DNA of 64,000 nt from Batkoa obscura (GCA_030770535.1 JASVEC010000003.1:868001-932000), one strand, 5' to 3'; positions 32,891 to 44,270 are shown, numbered from the stretch's first letter. The notes: a model not told the origin generated them from the sequence alone. Numbers and translations: made by a program.

Positions 32891-35800
32891 TTAATCTTCC
32901 ATCATTTTTTCATGTTCCTCAGTCAATTGATTATCACTGTATTCAACATTCGTTTCAATTTTTTCATCAGTTTTAATATCTTCTACTTCATCCGGACTGG
33001 AGATTGATTTATGAGATTGAATTTTATTTGTAACTCTTTTAGATCCTCTTGCCCCGGTATTTTCGACTTCATTATGATAAGACAGCAGTTCACTTGCTTC
33101 ATCAATTTTTACTTCATCTGGACTCAATTTTGGTTCATAATATAGGATTTTGTTTTTCGCTCTTTTTGATCTCCTTGGCCTAATATTTCCAAAATCATTA
33201 TGATGAGGCGATATTTCATCTACCTCATTAATTTTAGATTTGTCATCTTTTACATTATCTGAACTAGGAGCTAGTTCGTGAGGTTGAATATCATTTAGTC
33301 TCTTTGATCTTCTTACCCCGGTATCCTTAAGTTCATTATGGGAAGCCAATCTTTTACCTTGTTTACTAGCTTTAGACTTTTCACGTAAGTTGTTAATGAT
33401 CCTTCCTTTTAAAACTGAAGTTCCGGTAACTTCCTTTTGGATGGTGCCCCAAACATTGGCCAACAATCTCGATGAATTTACTACGTCAATGCACCTCGAA
33501 TGATTGTATGGAAGTGCTCTAAATTCATTAGTTAGTCGGGTACAAATCAAAGCGCTTTCTGGTGCCACAAAGTCCATTGCAGTTTTGATGCAATGATGAA
33601 GATTCTGGACTTGGTGGGCACAGCCAGCTGGTATAAGTACTGCATCACCAGGTTTTTGATAAATCTGGTGACTTATTACACTATAGTCATTTGCGAGATC
33701 TTCTAGGTCTTTCTCAGTCAAATAAACGGCTTGGTCATGAATTGGATGACAGTTCACACAGTCTCTCTTATATTTTAATATAAATTTTTTAAGCGTCTCT
33801 ATGTCTTCCCTTTTAAAGATGTGCCATAAAGCGCCTGGTTCATTTGAACCACCTGAGGAGTAATTCATTATATTAACGGCGTCTGCGGCATCCAAATGAA
33901 GTGGCGTGGTGCCGAATTTCTTACCATTTTCGTAATAATAGGAATTGTACATCTTCGGTCCAAGATCTGGGACAACGTGGGTATCTGGTAGATATGAAAC
34001 TAAGTTGAACTTACCATCATATCTCATATATTCCGGAAATGGCACAAGATTCATAAAATCGTTATAGAGACATTCAAAATATTCCTTAAAACTTCTATCA
34101 GATGGCCAATCCTTGATCTTGGCTGGTATTTGCTTTTCATCAAATTGGACTCCCTTGTGTTCATCATTAAAGTTAGTAAAGAAATCTTTTACTTTTAGTC
34201 TATCATATTTTTTACTACTTAAATAGATAATGTCAGTTTCAGCTTCCGCATAATGCTCGATAAAGAATGCAGGGTCAACAGAATATTTTGATAAACTCAT
34301 ATCAAGCTCAATTACCATTGGAGTGCCGTTTTTCCACGCTACTTGGAAATCAGGTAGATTAATAGCATCTTTCTTTCCAAACGGGTAAGGAAGGGAGATA
34401 TGATCGAGATTAGGCAACAATTCACCCCTGATACTTTCAACTTCACCTACCATATCGAGAGAGTTGAATTTAAGCACAGAATCATAAAACTTTTCAAACT
34501 CCTTTAATGTATAACAAGAAAATGGTAAAAACATTCTACGGGTATGAAAGCTAGCATCAGAACCACGAGGACTAATACAGTCAAAAGGGTTTGCTCTAAA
34601 ATCAAATTCATAATAAAAGTTCTTATAGCATAAGGCACATAGCTCAGTCCCACATTTACGACACATATAGAAAAAGCAGAAAATGGAAGTTCTACATTTA
34701 TCACAAATCTGTGCTATAGGCCGAACCATTGCACGATAATGTATGTCATTTCCAAATTTTTTGTAAATTTCAATTTCATTTTTCAATGATTCCTTTAACG
34801 CTGGGTTGATATATTCTTTTATATATTTATAATCTTCATCCATAGCTTCATTGTTATATAGAATCAACGGCGCTATTGGTAAGTTTGGAGGTGTGAATGA
34901 ATCTACAATTTTTGATCTTTTTCCTCCGGTTCCTTTTATAAAATCACACATTTCGTCTTTAAATTCATCATACTCAATTGCTTTAATAAAAGAACAGCCA
35001 TCGACCAATTCATTTCTTTCGTCTTTGGCAAACAATCGCGTAGCTCGAAATCTACAAGCATCATTTTTTTTTATGACACATGATTTACAACGATTGAATA
35101 TATTAATATCTCTTGCGTTACATGCTTGATTTTGGACAATATAAAAATCAAGTTTCAAATCCTCACAAGCTTTCAATGATTTATCAACATGTGCTTCTAG
35201 TTCTTCTAGATTGTTTGGATAACCTGGCCTTGCTTTTAAATATCTATTAATTTTATGTTTGACTCTTAAACTTAAATCGCGATAATCTATATCAAGGGAA
35301 TCTTCAAGATCGGCCGCATCTAATATTATATCTTCCTGTGACCTATTTCTTTTAGCTGGGTTTGTTTTGGTTCTTTTTCTTATGATAGTCTTCTTTCGAA
35401 AGGTAGAATCAGAGTCATAATCAGGATTGTTACTTTCAATCGAGTCAGCAGGAATAATAAAAGTTGAAGGTATAATATCTTTACTAAAGTATTGGCTACC
35501 AAAAAACATCAAAAGGGAATCTGGGTTGAATTCAAACTCATTTTTTTCTGACCATTTGCTAAAGTCTTCAATAAATTTAAACCATTTTGATAGCAATACT
35601 TTAGAAAAAGGGCAATTGCGGTTAATTTTAAAAAAATCTAATGATTTTGGGGATTGGAGTTTGAATTCTTCATAGGTGGAGCGTAAAGTGGAAGTGAATT
35701 GTTCTTCTTCTGGTGATGATATGTAATTAAATTTAAAATCACAAAGGGTTTTTTTGTCCTTTGGCTCCAATCCTCTAACAAGGATACCTGAAATTAAAAG

Positions 35801-36109
35801 TATTAACAAAGGTGATTCATCTCTGTTAAATAATGTATTGAATTCTTTTATTTTGTATAACCATCCTAATAATATTTCTCTTTTACGCCTAGTTTTTATT
35901 ACCGTTGAATCTTGGATCACATTTTTAACTTGGCTCTCATCCTTTTTGAATATTTCATAGATGGCTTCCACTTCCTCTTTAATCATATTAACATCTTGAT
36001 CAAATAAAATGTTGACATCAACCTTTTCAAAGGTAAAAGGAAACCTATCTATTTCAACTTTAATGTTTTTTATTAACTCTTCAGTTTTATCGACAATTTC
36101 TTTATCCAT
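32891..36109 (-). CDS. KDM3-like JmjC protein with zinc finger
   Basis: 1072 residues, single exon, ATG at 36107-36109. A helical N-terminal region (1-330) is unrecognised. A CKSCVIKKNDACRF cysteine motif lies at about 340-355; the KDM3/JMJD1-type zinc finger CDKCRTSIFCFFYMCRKC...CALCYK at about 470-497; then DFQVAWKNGTPMVIELDM, and a JmjC domain at about 600-880. The iron ligands are present: His and Asp in LHLDAAD (about 738 and 740) and His in AGCAHQVQN (about 832); PIHDQAVYLTE and GDAVLIPAG are KDM3-like. Expected activity is Fe(II)/2-oxoglutarate-dependent removal of methyl from histone H3K9, in the nucleus. The last 150 residues hold three degenerate repeats of 40-46 residues, each with an RRSKR or RGSKR basic cluster that may serve in nuclear import or DNA contact. 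Lack of introns sets it apart from housekeeping genes here. Confidence 0.87.
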   Translation of the reverse strand: MDKEIVDKTEELIKNIKVEIDRFPFTFEKVDVNILFDQDVNMIKEEVEAIYEIFKKDESQVKNVIQDSTVIKTRRKREILLGWLYKIKEFNTLFNRDESPLLILLISGILVRGLEPKDKKTLCDFKFNYISSPEEEQFTSTLRSTYEEFKLQSPKSLDFFKINRNCPFSKVLLSKWFKFIEDFSKWSEKNEFEFNPDSLLMFFGSQYFSKDIIPSTFIIPADSIESNNPDYDSDSTFRKKTIIRKRTKTNPAKRNRSQEDIILDAADLEDSLDIDYRDLSLRVKHKINRYLKARPGYPNNLEELEAHVDKSLKACEDLKLDFYIVQNQACNARDINIFNRCKSCVIKKNDACRFRATRLFAKDERNELVDGCSFIKAIEYDEFKDEMCDFIKGTGGKRSKIVDSFTPPNLPIAPLILYNNEAMDEDYKYIKEYINPALKESLKNEIEIYKKFGNDIHYRAMVRPIAQICDKCRTSIFCFFYMCRKCGTELCALCYKNFYYEFDFRANPFDCISPRGSDASFHTRRMFLPFSCYTLKEFEKFYDSVLKFNSLDMVGEVESIRGELLPNLDHISLPYPFGKKDAINLPDFQVAWKNGTPMVIELDMSLSKYSVDPAFFIEHYAEAETDIIYLSSKKYDRLKVKDFFTNFNDEHKGVQFDEKQIPAKIKDWPSDRSFKEYFECLYNDFMNLVPFPEYMRYDGKFNLVSYLPDTHVVPDLGPKMYNSYYYENGKKFGTTPLHLDAADAVNIMNYSSGGSNEPGALWHIFKREDIETLKKFILKYKRDCVNCHPIHDQAVYLTEKDLEDLANDYSVISHQIYQKPGDAVLIPAGCAHQVQNLHHCIKTAMDFVAPESALICTRLTNEFRALPYNHSRCIDVVNSSRLLANVWGTIQKEVTGTSVLKGRIINNLREKSKASKQGKRLASHNELKDTGVRRSKRLNDIQPHELAPSSDNVKDDKSKINEVDEISPHHNDFGNIRPRRSKRAKNKILYYEPKLSPDEVKIDEASELLSYHNEVENTGARGSKRVTNKIQSHKSISSPDEVEDIKTDEKIETNVEYSDNQLTEEHEKMMED

Positions 36110-36149
36110 TTACCTTTAATTGCAAGTTACAATTGATTTAAAGCTCTGC

Positions 36150-36157
36150 TTTATATA
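36150..36157 (-). promoter_or_regulatory. TATA box of the JmjC gene
   Basis: TATATAAA on the minus strand, 41 bp before the ATG. Confidence 0.55.
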
Positions 36158-36282
36158 TTCAAAGCTTCATAGTTGTCTATTATTCTTATTGGTTAGATTT
36201 GTTGCAGTTTTTTATTCAGGGAGTTGTTCGGTTAAGGCTTAGATAATGAGTCGATTTTGACATCAGATTAGAAAGTGGGCTC

Positions 36283-36460
36283 ATACAGCTGTTGTAACTC
36301 TTTTTCTGAGCTGTTAACTGCTTATCTTAGAAGAAAATTTATGTTAAAATTTGATAAAAAAATACACACCAGGCTTTTAAAAAAATGGTAATATAAATAT
36401 TTGCTTATAAAAATCACCGCTAAGAACGTCGCAAAAGAGCTGCAACAGTTGTAAAGTGTA
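36283..36460. repeat. Hairpin-like MITE, family B copy 2
   Basis: Left end ACAGCTGTTGTAACTCTTTT; right end CGCAAAAGAGCTGCAACAGT followed by TGTA, an imperfect inverse. The ends resemble those at 4095-4275. About 170 bp, non-coding. Confidence 0.55.
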
Positions 36461-36984
36461 AATTTTTATTTAAAATAAAAACAGCAATTTTAAAATGTTT
36501 ATTTATTAAAACATTTATAATCTTTTTAATCTATTTAATTAACTATTTCGATAATATAATCGAGGTTTTATTAAAAAACTACATAGAAGTAAAAAAGTAT
36601 ATATCTAATATATTGTATTTTTTAAATATCTAATACGATAAAGCAAAAAAATAGTGCAAATTAAATCAAAGCCTATAAAAATTAATAAATTTAATTATAT
36701 CTTCCCTCCTTAACTCCATCGCTCATTAACTATATACCTCCCACCTGCTACCTTATTTCCTACTAGGAATAAAAAACCTGAAAAGCCTTTAGCGACCCTT
36801 TTAAAATAAAATAAAATTGATATAAATAACAAAACCCAAGTAAGTTTACAAAAATAAATTGTTCAATTTAAAATAAATAAAAGTTTAATAAATAAAGAAT
36901 CCTTTAATAAAACAGTAATCTTAAACGGATTATAGACTATATAAATAATAATGAAATGAAGTTATCTTTAATAAAGTAATTGTT
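36461..36984. other. Gene-free interval
   Basis: AT-rich 3' region of the GH16 gene; nothing recognised. Confidence 0.5.
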
Positions 36985-38193
36985 TTAACACTCATAATTA
37001 AAATATTCCACTTTCATATCAATAAATCCACCATTTGAAAGGATTTCTTGATCATTCCAATTAATATAACCACCTGCCCAATCTCGAGTGCCTGGGGAAC
37101 CTGCACCACCATCCCATAACATAAACTGTACTTGAACTGGGGAAGTAGGAAAATTATACGATTTAGTACTTGGATTATAGGTGGATTCTTTAGTGATCTT
37201 ACGAACCATTACGTTATCAACATAAAACGATATAAAATCTCGAGTCCAATTAATGGTATATGTATGATAATTATAATGAGTGTTAGAGGTACAATCATAA
37301 AATTGACCTTTGGAGTAATCTAAAATACCTTTATAATAATAATTTGTTTGCACGGATGTTTCTTTATGGCCTACCCATTCAAAGTCAACCTCATCACCAT
37401 CTTTAGATATTAAATTAAAGGCACTAACTACGCCACCAACTCGAGCTGATTTAATTCTAGCTGTAAAGCGTCCATAGTGATAATATTTTTTTGTTCTTGC
37501 CCAGCCCCCTGCTCCTGCTTTCATCTCTGGGGAAGGTAATACCATATTATCATTTTTAATCATTTTTAAAGATAATGAATTTCTTTCCCAACTTACGGGT
37601 CCACCATAGATAAAATTACCACCACTCGTTAAACTATCTTCAGCATTAAAGTTCTCTTTCCAAGCATTACATGTTTGTACATCCCATCCATTATTGGGAT
37701 AATTCCATTCACTATTGATATCGGGCATTATAGGCATGACATCAACCGATGGGTAATGCGGATCAACGATGATATTATTGGTAGGGTAAACAGGGGAGAT
37801 AGGTGGCTTGTTACCACAAGATAAATGAGAATAACTACCATAGGGGTTACATCCAGCATGACAATAATCTGGTCCAGAACCACAGTAACCAAATTGGGAA
37901 CAGCAAGGAGCATCAAAAGGACAATGAGAGTTTGTAGAGCATCTTTTAATATCGGGGTTGGTATGTTGCTCGTGATGTATTGGTGGCTTATAGTTAAAAC
38001 AACTGTGTGGCACAAAACTTAACCCAAAATTACAACCTACCCCACAGTGCTCCCAACTAGAACCACAATAACCAAACTGTGAACAGCATGGTGCCTCATA
38101 TCCACACTTGCCTCCATTGTCGCATCTTTCTTGTGCTAATATAGTCCTTAGACTGAAAATAAATAATATCGATGCTAAAAATAGTTTATACAT
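36985..38193 (-). CDS. Crh-type GH16 transglycosylase with two chitin-binding domains
   Basis: 402 residues, intronless. Signal peptide MYKLFLASILFIFSLRTILA. Two hevein-like CBM18 domains follow: GGKCGYEAPCCSQFGYCGSS at about 27-52 and a second with CPFDAPCCSQFGYCGSGPDY at about 88-118. A Pro/Asn-rich linker leads to a GH16 domain (about 165-395), with the catalytic motif DEVDFEW near residue 266, where the two Glu are nucleophile and acid/base of the DExDxE signature, plus GRFTARIKSARVGGVVSAF and WDGGAGSPGTRDWAGG. Crh enzymes (yeast Crh1, Utr2) cross-link chitin to beta-1,6- and beta-1,3-glucan in the cell wall; Utr2 also carries a CBM18. No C-terminal GPI signal is seen, as the protein ends at VEYFNYEC, so it is probably secreted freely. 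Confidence 0.92.
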   Translation of the reverse strand: MYKLFLASILFIFSLRTILAQERCDNGGKCGYEAPCCSQFGYCGSSWEHCGVGCNFGLSFVPHSCFNYKPPIHHEQHTNPDIKRCSTNSHCPFDAPCCSQFGYCGSGPDYCHAGCNPYGSYSHLSCGNKPPISPVYPTNNIIVDPHYPSVDVMPIMPDINSEWNYPNNGWDVQTCNAWKENFNAEDSLTSGGNFIYGGPVSWERNSLSLKMIKNDNMVLPSPEMKAGAGGWARTKKYYHYGRFTARIKSARVGGVVSAFNLISKDGDEVDFEWVGHKETSVQTNYYYKGILDYSKGQFYDCTSNTHYNYHTYTINWTRDFISFYVDNVMVRKITKESTYNPSTKSYNFPTSPVQVQFMLWDGGAGSPGTRDWAGGYINWNDQEILSNGGFIDMKVEYFNYEC

Positions 38194-38270
38194 GAGATTA
38201 ATTATTAATTATATATGACTTGATTGAAATAAATTGAAAAATAAATTGAAAAGAAAATAAGTTTATAGTA

Positions 38271-38278
38271 TTTATATA
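38271..38278 (-). promoter_or_regulatory. TATA box of the GH16 gene
   Basis: TATATAAA on the minus strand, about 80 bp before the ATG. Confidence 0.45.
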
Positions 38279-38279
38279 C

Positions 38280-39158
38280 TCCTTTTAGTTATCTCATTGG
38301 TATTTCTTTATTATTCTCATCCTTTTAAATTAAAACTTATTTCAACTCTCAGTTGTGTCTGAATCAAAACTTTAAGTGGAGTTATTTTGATCAGCAAAAT
38401 TCAAACTAAATTTGCTAATGACAGTAAAATTTTAGGAGAATTAGCAATCAAACAACGGAAAAAATTCAAGTATTGAAATGATAGTAATTTTTAGTCTATA
38501 ATTAAAATAATAGCAATTCATACTTATTGATCAAACTAATAGTTTAAAAGTTGTAATTTTAATTTTAAATTCTAATTTTAAAGTTTGATTTATAAGTGGC
38601 TACTATTATAAAATATTTGGATAGTATGTACTAAATTTAAATCTTTTATGCTACTTTTTTTATTTGAACTTTTTTTAATTCAAAATATTCAATAAGCAAA
38701 AGCAATATTTGTAAACATCTTAATCCCTATCTATCTCTTTCTTTGTCAAAATTTCTCCAATAAAAAAAGACTTGAAAGTGTCTGAGCCTTCTAGGTTTTA
38801 GTATTTATAACATCTGTATTAATAGCTCCTTGTTTAAAGGTTCAAATATATAAATCGTGACAAATAAATAGAATCTTAACTTTTAAAATAAAATAATCCA
38901 TTATCAAATGATTTCAAATATAAATTAAATATATAGTTTTATTTTTAATGGTTTAAATACTGTAGTAAAGCTAAAGTTTAATATATTTTTTAAACAATTA
39001 ATTTTTAAATGAATTTATACTTTCGTCTTAAGATATGTATAAAACTGAATTTTGAAAAAAAAATAAAGCCAGCATTGTTTATAAAATAAGAATAAAATAC
39101 TAATGTATTACCTAACTAAAAAAAAATTGCTTCAAATTCAAGCTAACTATTTACTTTT
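38280..39158. other. Gene-free interval
   Basis: AT-rich region between the GH16 and bHLH genes; no gene seen. Confidence 0.5.
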
Positions 39159-40789
39159 CTAGCTAGGATTATAATTTAGTTTGGTCAATGTATTTGGAAC
39201 TTTTGGAAACTCATTACAATCCTCTTCAATCCCAAATTTTCTTTTCAATTTTTTCAACATTTCAGCCTTAACAAAATACTCCTCTTCCTGCTTTAAAAGC
39301 ATTTCACAAGCCCCATTTAAAATAGATGATTGAGATTGTACTTTTTCCTCTCCATTGCAATCCTTTAAAACATTGGCAAGCTCTTTAAACATTGCTGTTA
39401 ACGCTGCCCTTCTCTTTTGTTCCGAAGCTTGGTGAACTAATCGCTTTCTTTTAACTATTTGTTCAAAACTAGGTGCATAATTCAATCCGAGTGCGGCTGA
39501 ATTACCTTCCACAATCAATTGATAATTTGATTTTGTAGATAATTGAGTAGCACTTAAATTGGTATTCACACCAGCTGGCATAATTGCTGGGCTAATCAAT
39601 GGTCGATGGTTACTAGATCGTCGTCTATTAGTTGGATAGCGTTTTTTGATTTCTTTATCTTTTATAGAAACTTGACTTGTTTCATTTGTTCCTTTATTTC
39701 CTTTTGAATTATCAATGGACTCAACGTCATCTTCTAGGATGACTGGTGGGATGACTGCTTTTAATTTTGAAGTGGATAATGGGTTAGCTATAAATGGTTC
39801 GGCTGCTATGTTTTCTTTAATATCTAAACCAGTACCATTCAATAAACGAGAACTCATTAAGTTTAATGGGGTAATGATGGAGTTTGTTTTATTTTGAATA
39901 GAAGCCATATTACTTGCTACAATATTAGCATTTATACTCTTATGGTCGTTATGACTATTTATATTATTGACAGTTTGGTCTAATTCGATATTGTTATTCA
40001 CATTGAGATCAGTACTTTTAGTAGTTATGTCTTGATTATTTAAATTATTGATAATGTTAGTATTGGGTTCTGAAGTAGTAATATCTTCATTATAATTAGC
40101 TATTGGAACATTATTATTTTTTAAGTCAATATGTGGGATATCCTAAAGCAAGTATTAATTAATACTAATTAGTAATGAAAGTAAAGTAAATATACTTTTT
40201 GTAAATTAAAATTGTTTAACATATTTAAATGACCAGAGTTGGGTAAAGACCAAAACTTATTAATATAAGGGTTTACTACTGGAGAAAACAGTGTATTATC
40301 TATCATATAAACAGGAGGAGTAAAATTACCAGGGTGGTGATGTTCATTGTTATCTAATGAATTTAAAAAAGGTTGATGATTATAGTCCATTAAATTTAAA
40401 TTTAAATTTAAATTATTCATAGTATTCGTTTCATTGTTTAAAGTATTATTTAAGCTTGTATTTATAGTAGTGTAATTATTTTGATGAATAGTAGTTATAC
40501 CATTCCATTGAGGGGTATTGAAATGTATATGATGATTTGGTGGGTTTAAATTAATATTATTTAATAGCCCTGGATTATAATACAATTTATCTTGATTTTC
40601 CAAGTTTTGTAAATAGTTGACCACTTTATTAATATCTTCCGGTTTTAATATTAAGTTACTAGAGTCTAAATTACTATCATCGATATACTTGGTATTATCC
40701 TTAAGATGTTTAATAAATTTATTTAATAAATTTGCAAAATTAATTACTTCATCAGCTTCTTTATTAAATGTAGCTTCATTGTAATTCAT
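39159..40789 (-). CDS. bHLH transcription factor, two exons
   Basis: 525 residues from exon 1 (40196-40789) and exon 2 (39159-40142), joined by a 53 bp intron with GTATAT/TTTAG ends; the join gives NLQK then DIPHIDLKNNN in one frame. The protein is Asn-rich and probably disordered up to the C-terminal bHLH at about 428-485. Its basic region KRKRLVHQASEQKRRAAL has the H-x3-E-x2-R-R layout that reads E-boxes of the CACGTG type; helix 1 is AMFKELANVL, the loop DCNGEEKVQSQ, helix 2 SSILNGACEMLLKQEEEY. A short coiled segment continues (FVKAEMLKKLKRKFG). The N-terminal ATG starts MNYNEATFNKEADEVINFAN, a helical segment of unknown role. Target genes cannot be named. Confidence 0.85.
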
Positions 40790-41459
40790 ACTAGATTTTG
40801 AAAACAGTGAAGATTGAAAAATTTATTTTAACAGAAATAATTACTTTTTTCAACGTGGTAAAACGATTGGTGATTAATGGCTCCACTAATAAATTAGATT
40901 AGGATTGAACTTTTGAAATCTCTTAATATTCGAGCAGATTTCATTTAAATGTAAGCTGTTTCAATTAAATTTTAGGTTTTTTCATTTATATCAGAATTAA
41001 AGATCGAGAATAAACTAAATTTGATTGGAATATTAGATTTTTAGTACTGATATAAATGAAAAGATCCAAAATTTAATTGAAATAATTCACATCTAAATGA
41101 AATAATTACATTTTCATTACTATTTTTATCAATACTTTTTATTAAAATTAATTTAGTTTATCTAAAGCAAATATCAAAAATGTTTATTTGAATTTAACTT
41201 GAATTTAACTTGAATTCAAAAATAACATTAATAGAATAAAATCATTATAAATAGTCAAAATAAAAAGAAATATAAGAATGATAACAACTTCTATTTATCT
41301 ACTAAACTAAATAACAACTATGAATCTTTGGTTTTCAAACAAACTATCATAAAGAATTTTACTAAAATTCACTAATTCATTTCATTCGCTTAAAAAATTC
41401 CATCAAAAATTCTCCACCCATTTCAAGAATGCTTCATTTTCAATAAAAATAAATTTAAA
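40790..41459. other. Divergent intergenic region
   Basis: 670 bp between the bHLH and ZCCHC9 genes. The stretch 40920-41100 holds a loose inverted repeat (ATTTCATTTA, TTTCAATTAAATTTTAGG and their complements near 41065-41095). No gene. Confidence 0.5.
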
Positions 41460-42331
41460 ATGACCCGTTTTGCAAGATATAAGAAAACGTATTTAGAAGC
41501 GGATGGTTTTAAAGGAAGAGGAACTTTAAGTAATCAACCAAAATTAGATCATCAAGGTAAAAAGGATTCTAATATACTTTATTAAGTTTAAATATTAAAT
41601 ATTTTAAAATATTAGCAAAAAGATCCGATATTAGAAGAGAAAAAAGAAAATATGATAGAAACTCAAAGATGGTATTGATTGAATATTAAAAAATAAAACA
41701 CATAATTTTAACTAATACAATTATCAACTAGGTCTGTTTCAATTGTCGAAAACCAGGTCATAGTGTTAAAGATTGTCCCACCAATTCAGCTGCAAACCCA
41801 AATTTAGATACCGAATTAGATACTGTTGAGTTAGCGACTGGTATCTGTTATCATTGTGGTACAATGGAACATAGTTCAAAAAACTGTGATCATGTTAATA
41901 GAAAAAGTAAATTCAGTTATGTTGAAAATAATACTTCATTATTAACATGGTCATTTAGAACACCCATTTAAGTTTGCTACTTGCTTTTTATGTCGAGAAG
42001 ACGGTCATTTAGCTAGTAAATGTAAAAATAATATTAATGGCTTATATCCCAATGGCGGTGGTTGTAAACATTGTGATTCAAAAGACCATTTTGCTAAAGA
42101 TTGTGAAATGGAAAAGAAAGGTAATAACTAATTTCCTTATTTTTCAAAAATAAATAGAACATCTCTTTTTTTTTAGATGAAGATGCTACTGAAGTTGGTA
42201 CAATGGACTCAAAGTTAGGAGCTGATGATGATGATGTATTTTTAGAAATGTATAAAAAACAAACGAATAAAAGGAGTAAAATTCCAGAAAAGAAAGTAGT
42301 AAAGAAAAAAGCTAAAGTGGTGAATTTTTAA
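41460..42331 (+). CDS. ZCCHC9: ZCCHC9-like zinc-knuckle protein
   Basis: About 215 residues, five exons. Starts MTRFARYKKTYLEADGFKGR; then AKRSDIRREKRKYDR, matching the basic segment that precedes the knuckles in ZCCHC9. Four CCHC knuckles follow: CFNCRKPGHSVKDC, CYHCGTMEHSSKNC, CFLCREDGHLASKC and CKHCDSKDHFAKDC, with the GLYPNGGGCK spacer between the last two that is diagnostic for ZCCHC9. The tail is acidic, then basic, ending VVKKKAKVVNF. The intron before the third knuckle (after NRKS, near 41907-41961) must be removed to join KHPFKFATC. Family role: nucleolar RNA-binding factor, probably in ribosome biogenesis. Confidence 0.9.
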
Positions 42332-42377
42332 TAATTATTGTTATTTTTAAATAAAATGGTTTGTTATAGAGTAAATC

Positions 42378-42745
42378 AAATGGATTATTTTTATTAATTA
42401 ATAGATAACATTCGCTCTTTAATGGTAGAATAAAGACTACTATCTTCTTTTACTAAATGATTTAAAATTTTATTAACATCAGATAAGTTTAGTAATAAAT
42501 TAGATACCGTAGTAATTGGTTATATTAAAGTAGTATAATAGTATCTCAAAGTAAAAATTGGTTGATTATTAAAAAAGTTGATAATAACTTTTGCAGAATT
42601 ATCTATAAAAGATTATTGATCAATTATATAGATTAGAAAATAATATTCGTTACCAACAATGGATAAGCTAATTCCTTTAACATGTTCCATTATTTAATCA
42701 TTCGTAGCGTTTATAAATATCTACCTTAAGGATAATATAGTTCAA
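42378..42745 (-). pseudogene. Relic of an unrecognised gene
   Basis: The minus strand has coding-looking fragments in one frame: VKGISLSIVGNEYYFLIYII, then after a stop DNSAKVIINFFNNQPIFTL, and after another stop PITTVSNLLLNLSDVNKILN leading on to KEDSSLYSTIKERMLSIN and a stop at about 42400. Amino acid composition fits this genome's genes rather than random DNA. Two internal stops and no clear start suggest decay; an active gene with small introns at those places is an alternative. Family unknown. Confidence 0.35.
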
Positions 42746-42811
42746 TATCTTATTCATCTTTCATAAATAAATTAAAATTAGATTTATACGGTTTATAAGT
42801 AAAATAAACAG

Positions 42812-42910
42812 CTGGGATGTATTTTTTTGTTTAAGAGCTTTACTAGAAGTTTTTCTACTCAAACAGCGCTTAAAAAATGGAAAAAGTGATAAAATAAAAA
42901 AACACCCCTA
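42812..42910 (-). mobile_element. MITE family A, copy 9
   Basis: Reverse, older looking: the outermost bases of both ends are lost or changed (CTGGGATGTATT and AACACCCCTA), and the core reads CAAACAGCGCTTAAAAAATG. Confidence 0.82.
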
Positions 42911-44270
42911 ACTGCTAAATGATCATATATGAGATTGAATCTTAAAAGTTAACATTGGCATTTAATCGAATTCCAATTGATTTTAAATCTTAATCTTTTT
43001 GTTATTATTTTCTATTTTGTTATATCAATTATTAAAAAGATTTATAATCCGGACGGACTACTTAATTCATTTGAAGCGATAATTTATTTAAACCAGAACC
43101 TTAACTACAAACATGAAAACATATTTATAACCAATATAGAACCCATGAATATTGTAACTAACAGCCCAATGGACCCATTTCATCACTACAGTGGGAATCA
43201 TTAGACGAATAAATGTATATAATTTAATATATCAGTGACACTAACAGTAAAACTTATTACATATTATAAGAGCACTGTTAGATAAATTAAAATATACAAA
43301 ATTAAAATAATCATAATAAAAATTCAAAACCAGATGGTAATTTTATTTGATAATAGTTCGCTATTAGATTTCATAAAAATTATTCAACGTTCATATAAAT
43401 CCCATTTCAGCTAAACATATATCATCAAACTTAAATCAATATAACCAAACATAAATTAATATCAAAGCTAATCCATTAATAATTTAAATAAATTTAACTT
43501 TTTTCTTTTATCCTAATGTTATATAAAATATAAAGCAATGAGTGAAATGAATAACATAATAAAATGATGTTGATAAAAGTTACATCTTACCTCTTTTTTA
43601 CTAACATTTCAAAAGCTTATTTTACTGTCTCTGATTTGTCTTATATGATCTACCCAACTAATAAAAAAAGCAAAAAGAGATTGCCAAGTCGCGCTTTAAA
43701 AGTGGACTAGTTATCTCAAAAATTATTAAAAATAAATACTAAAATTATCTCATTTTTAAACAAGTAAATAAATGTTACATTGAGTAAATAGTAAATGTAA
43801 CTTTCATACTCAAACAAAATAATCATCACTTAAAATACCATTATAAGAAACATATGTAACAAATCAGTTGAATAAGATATAGAAACTTTTTTACCCAACT
43901 TTGCTATATTACTATTTATGACTGATTTCATAGTTCAAATATTTTGAAACTTTATACAAGAGAATTGATAAACATATTCCAATCTGACACAAAGGTAACT
44001 CAAGAACTGGAACTTCTGATATGCACAATGATTCTTGTCATAATTTATCGAAAGAAAATATTAAGATTAGAAACCAAGCTATAAAGCCATTAAAAGCTAA
44101 TAAAGAAAGATTTTTTTAATTTTTAAGCCACTGCTAAAATATATATCTACCAAATTTAAACCTTCCAATGAATCCTATAAAATTATGGGATTTTATTCTT
44201 CAACTTAGTTTCTATTTGAGCTAAATCTTGATACTTCATTTTTAATCAATAAAACAATCTTTCCAATAGT
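42911..44270. other. 1.4 kb gene-free interval
   Basis: AT-rich with one 75-codon frame (42977-43204) that has no recognisable content. No gene supported. Confidence 0.5.

Noticed and set aside
34504-35960. Several ORFs of 60-90 codons within 34.5-36 kb
   Set aside because: Shadow frames of the JmjC gene.
40169-40789. Independent Asn-rich protein next to the bHLH gene
   Set aside because: A 53 bp intron joins it in frame to 39159-40142.
42977-43204. 75-codon ORF
   Set aside because: No recognisable content, no homologous copy in the window, and composition like random AT-rich DNA.
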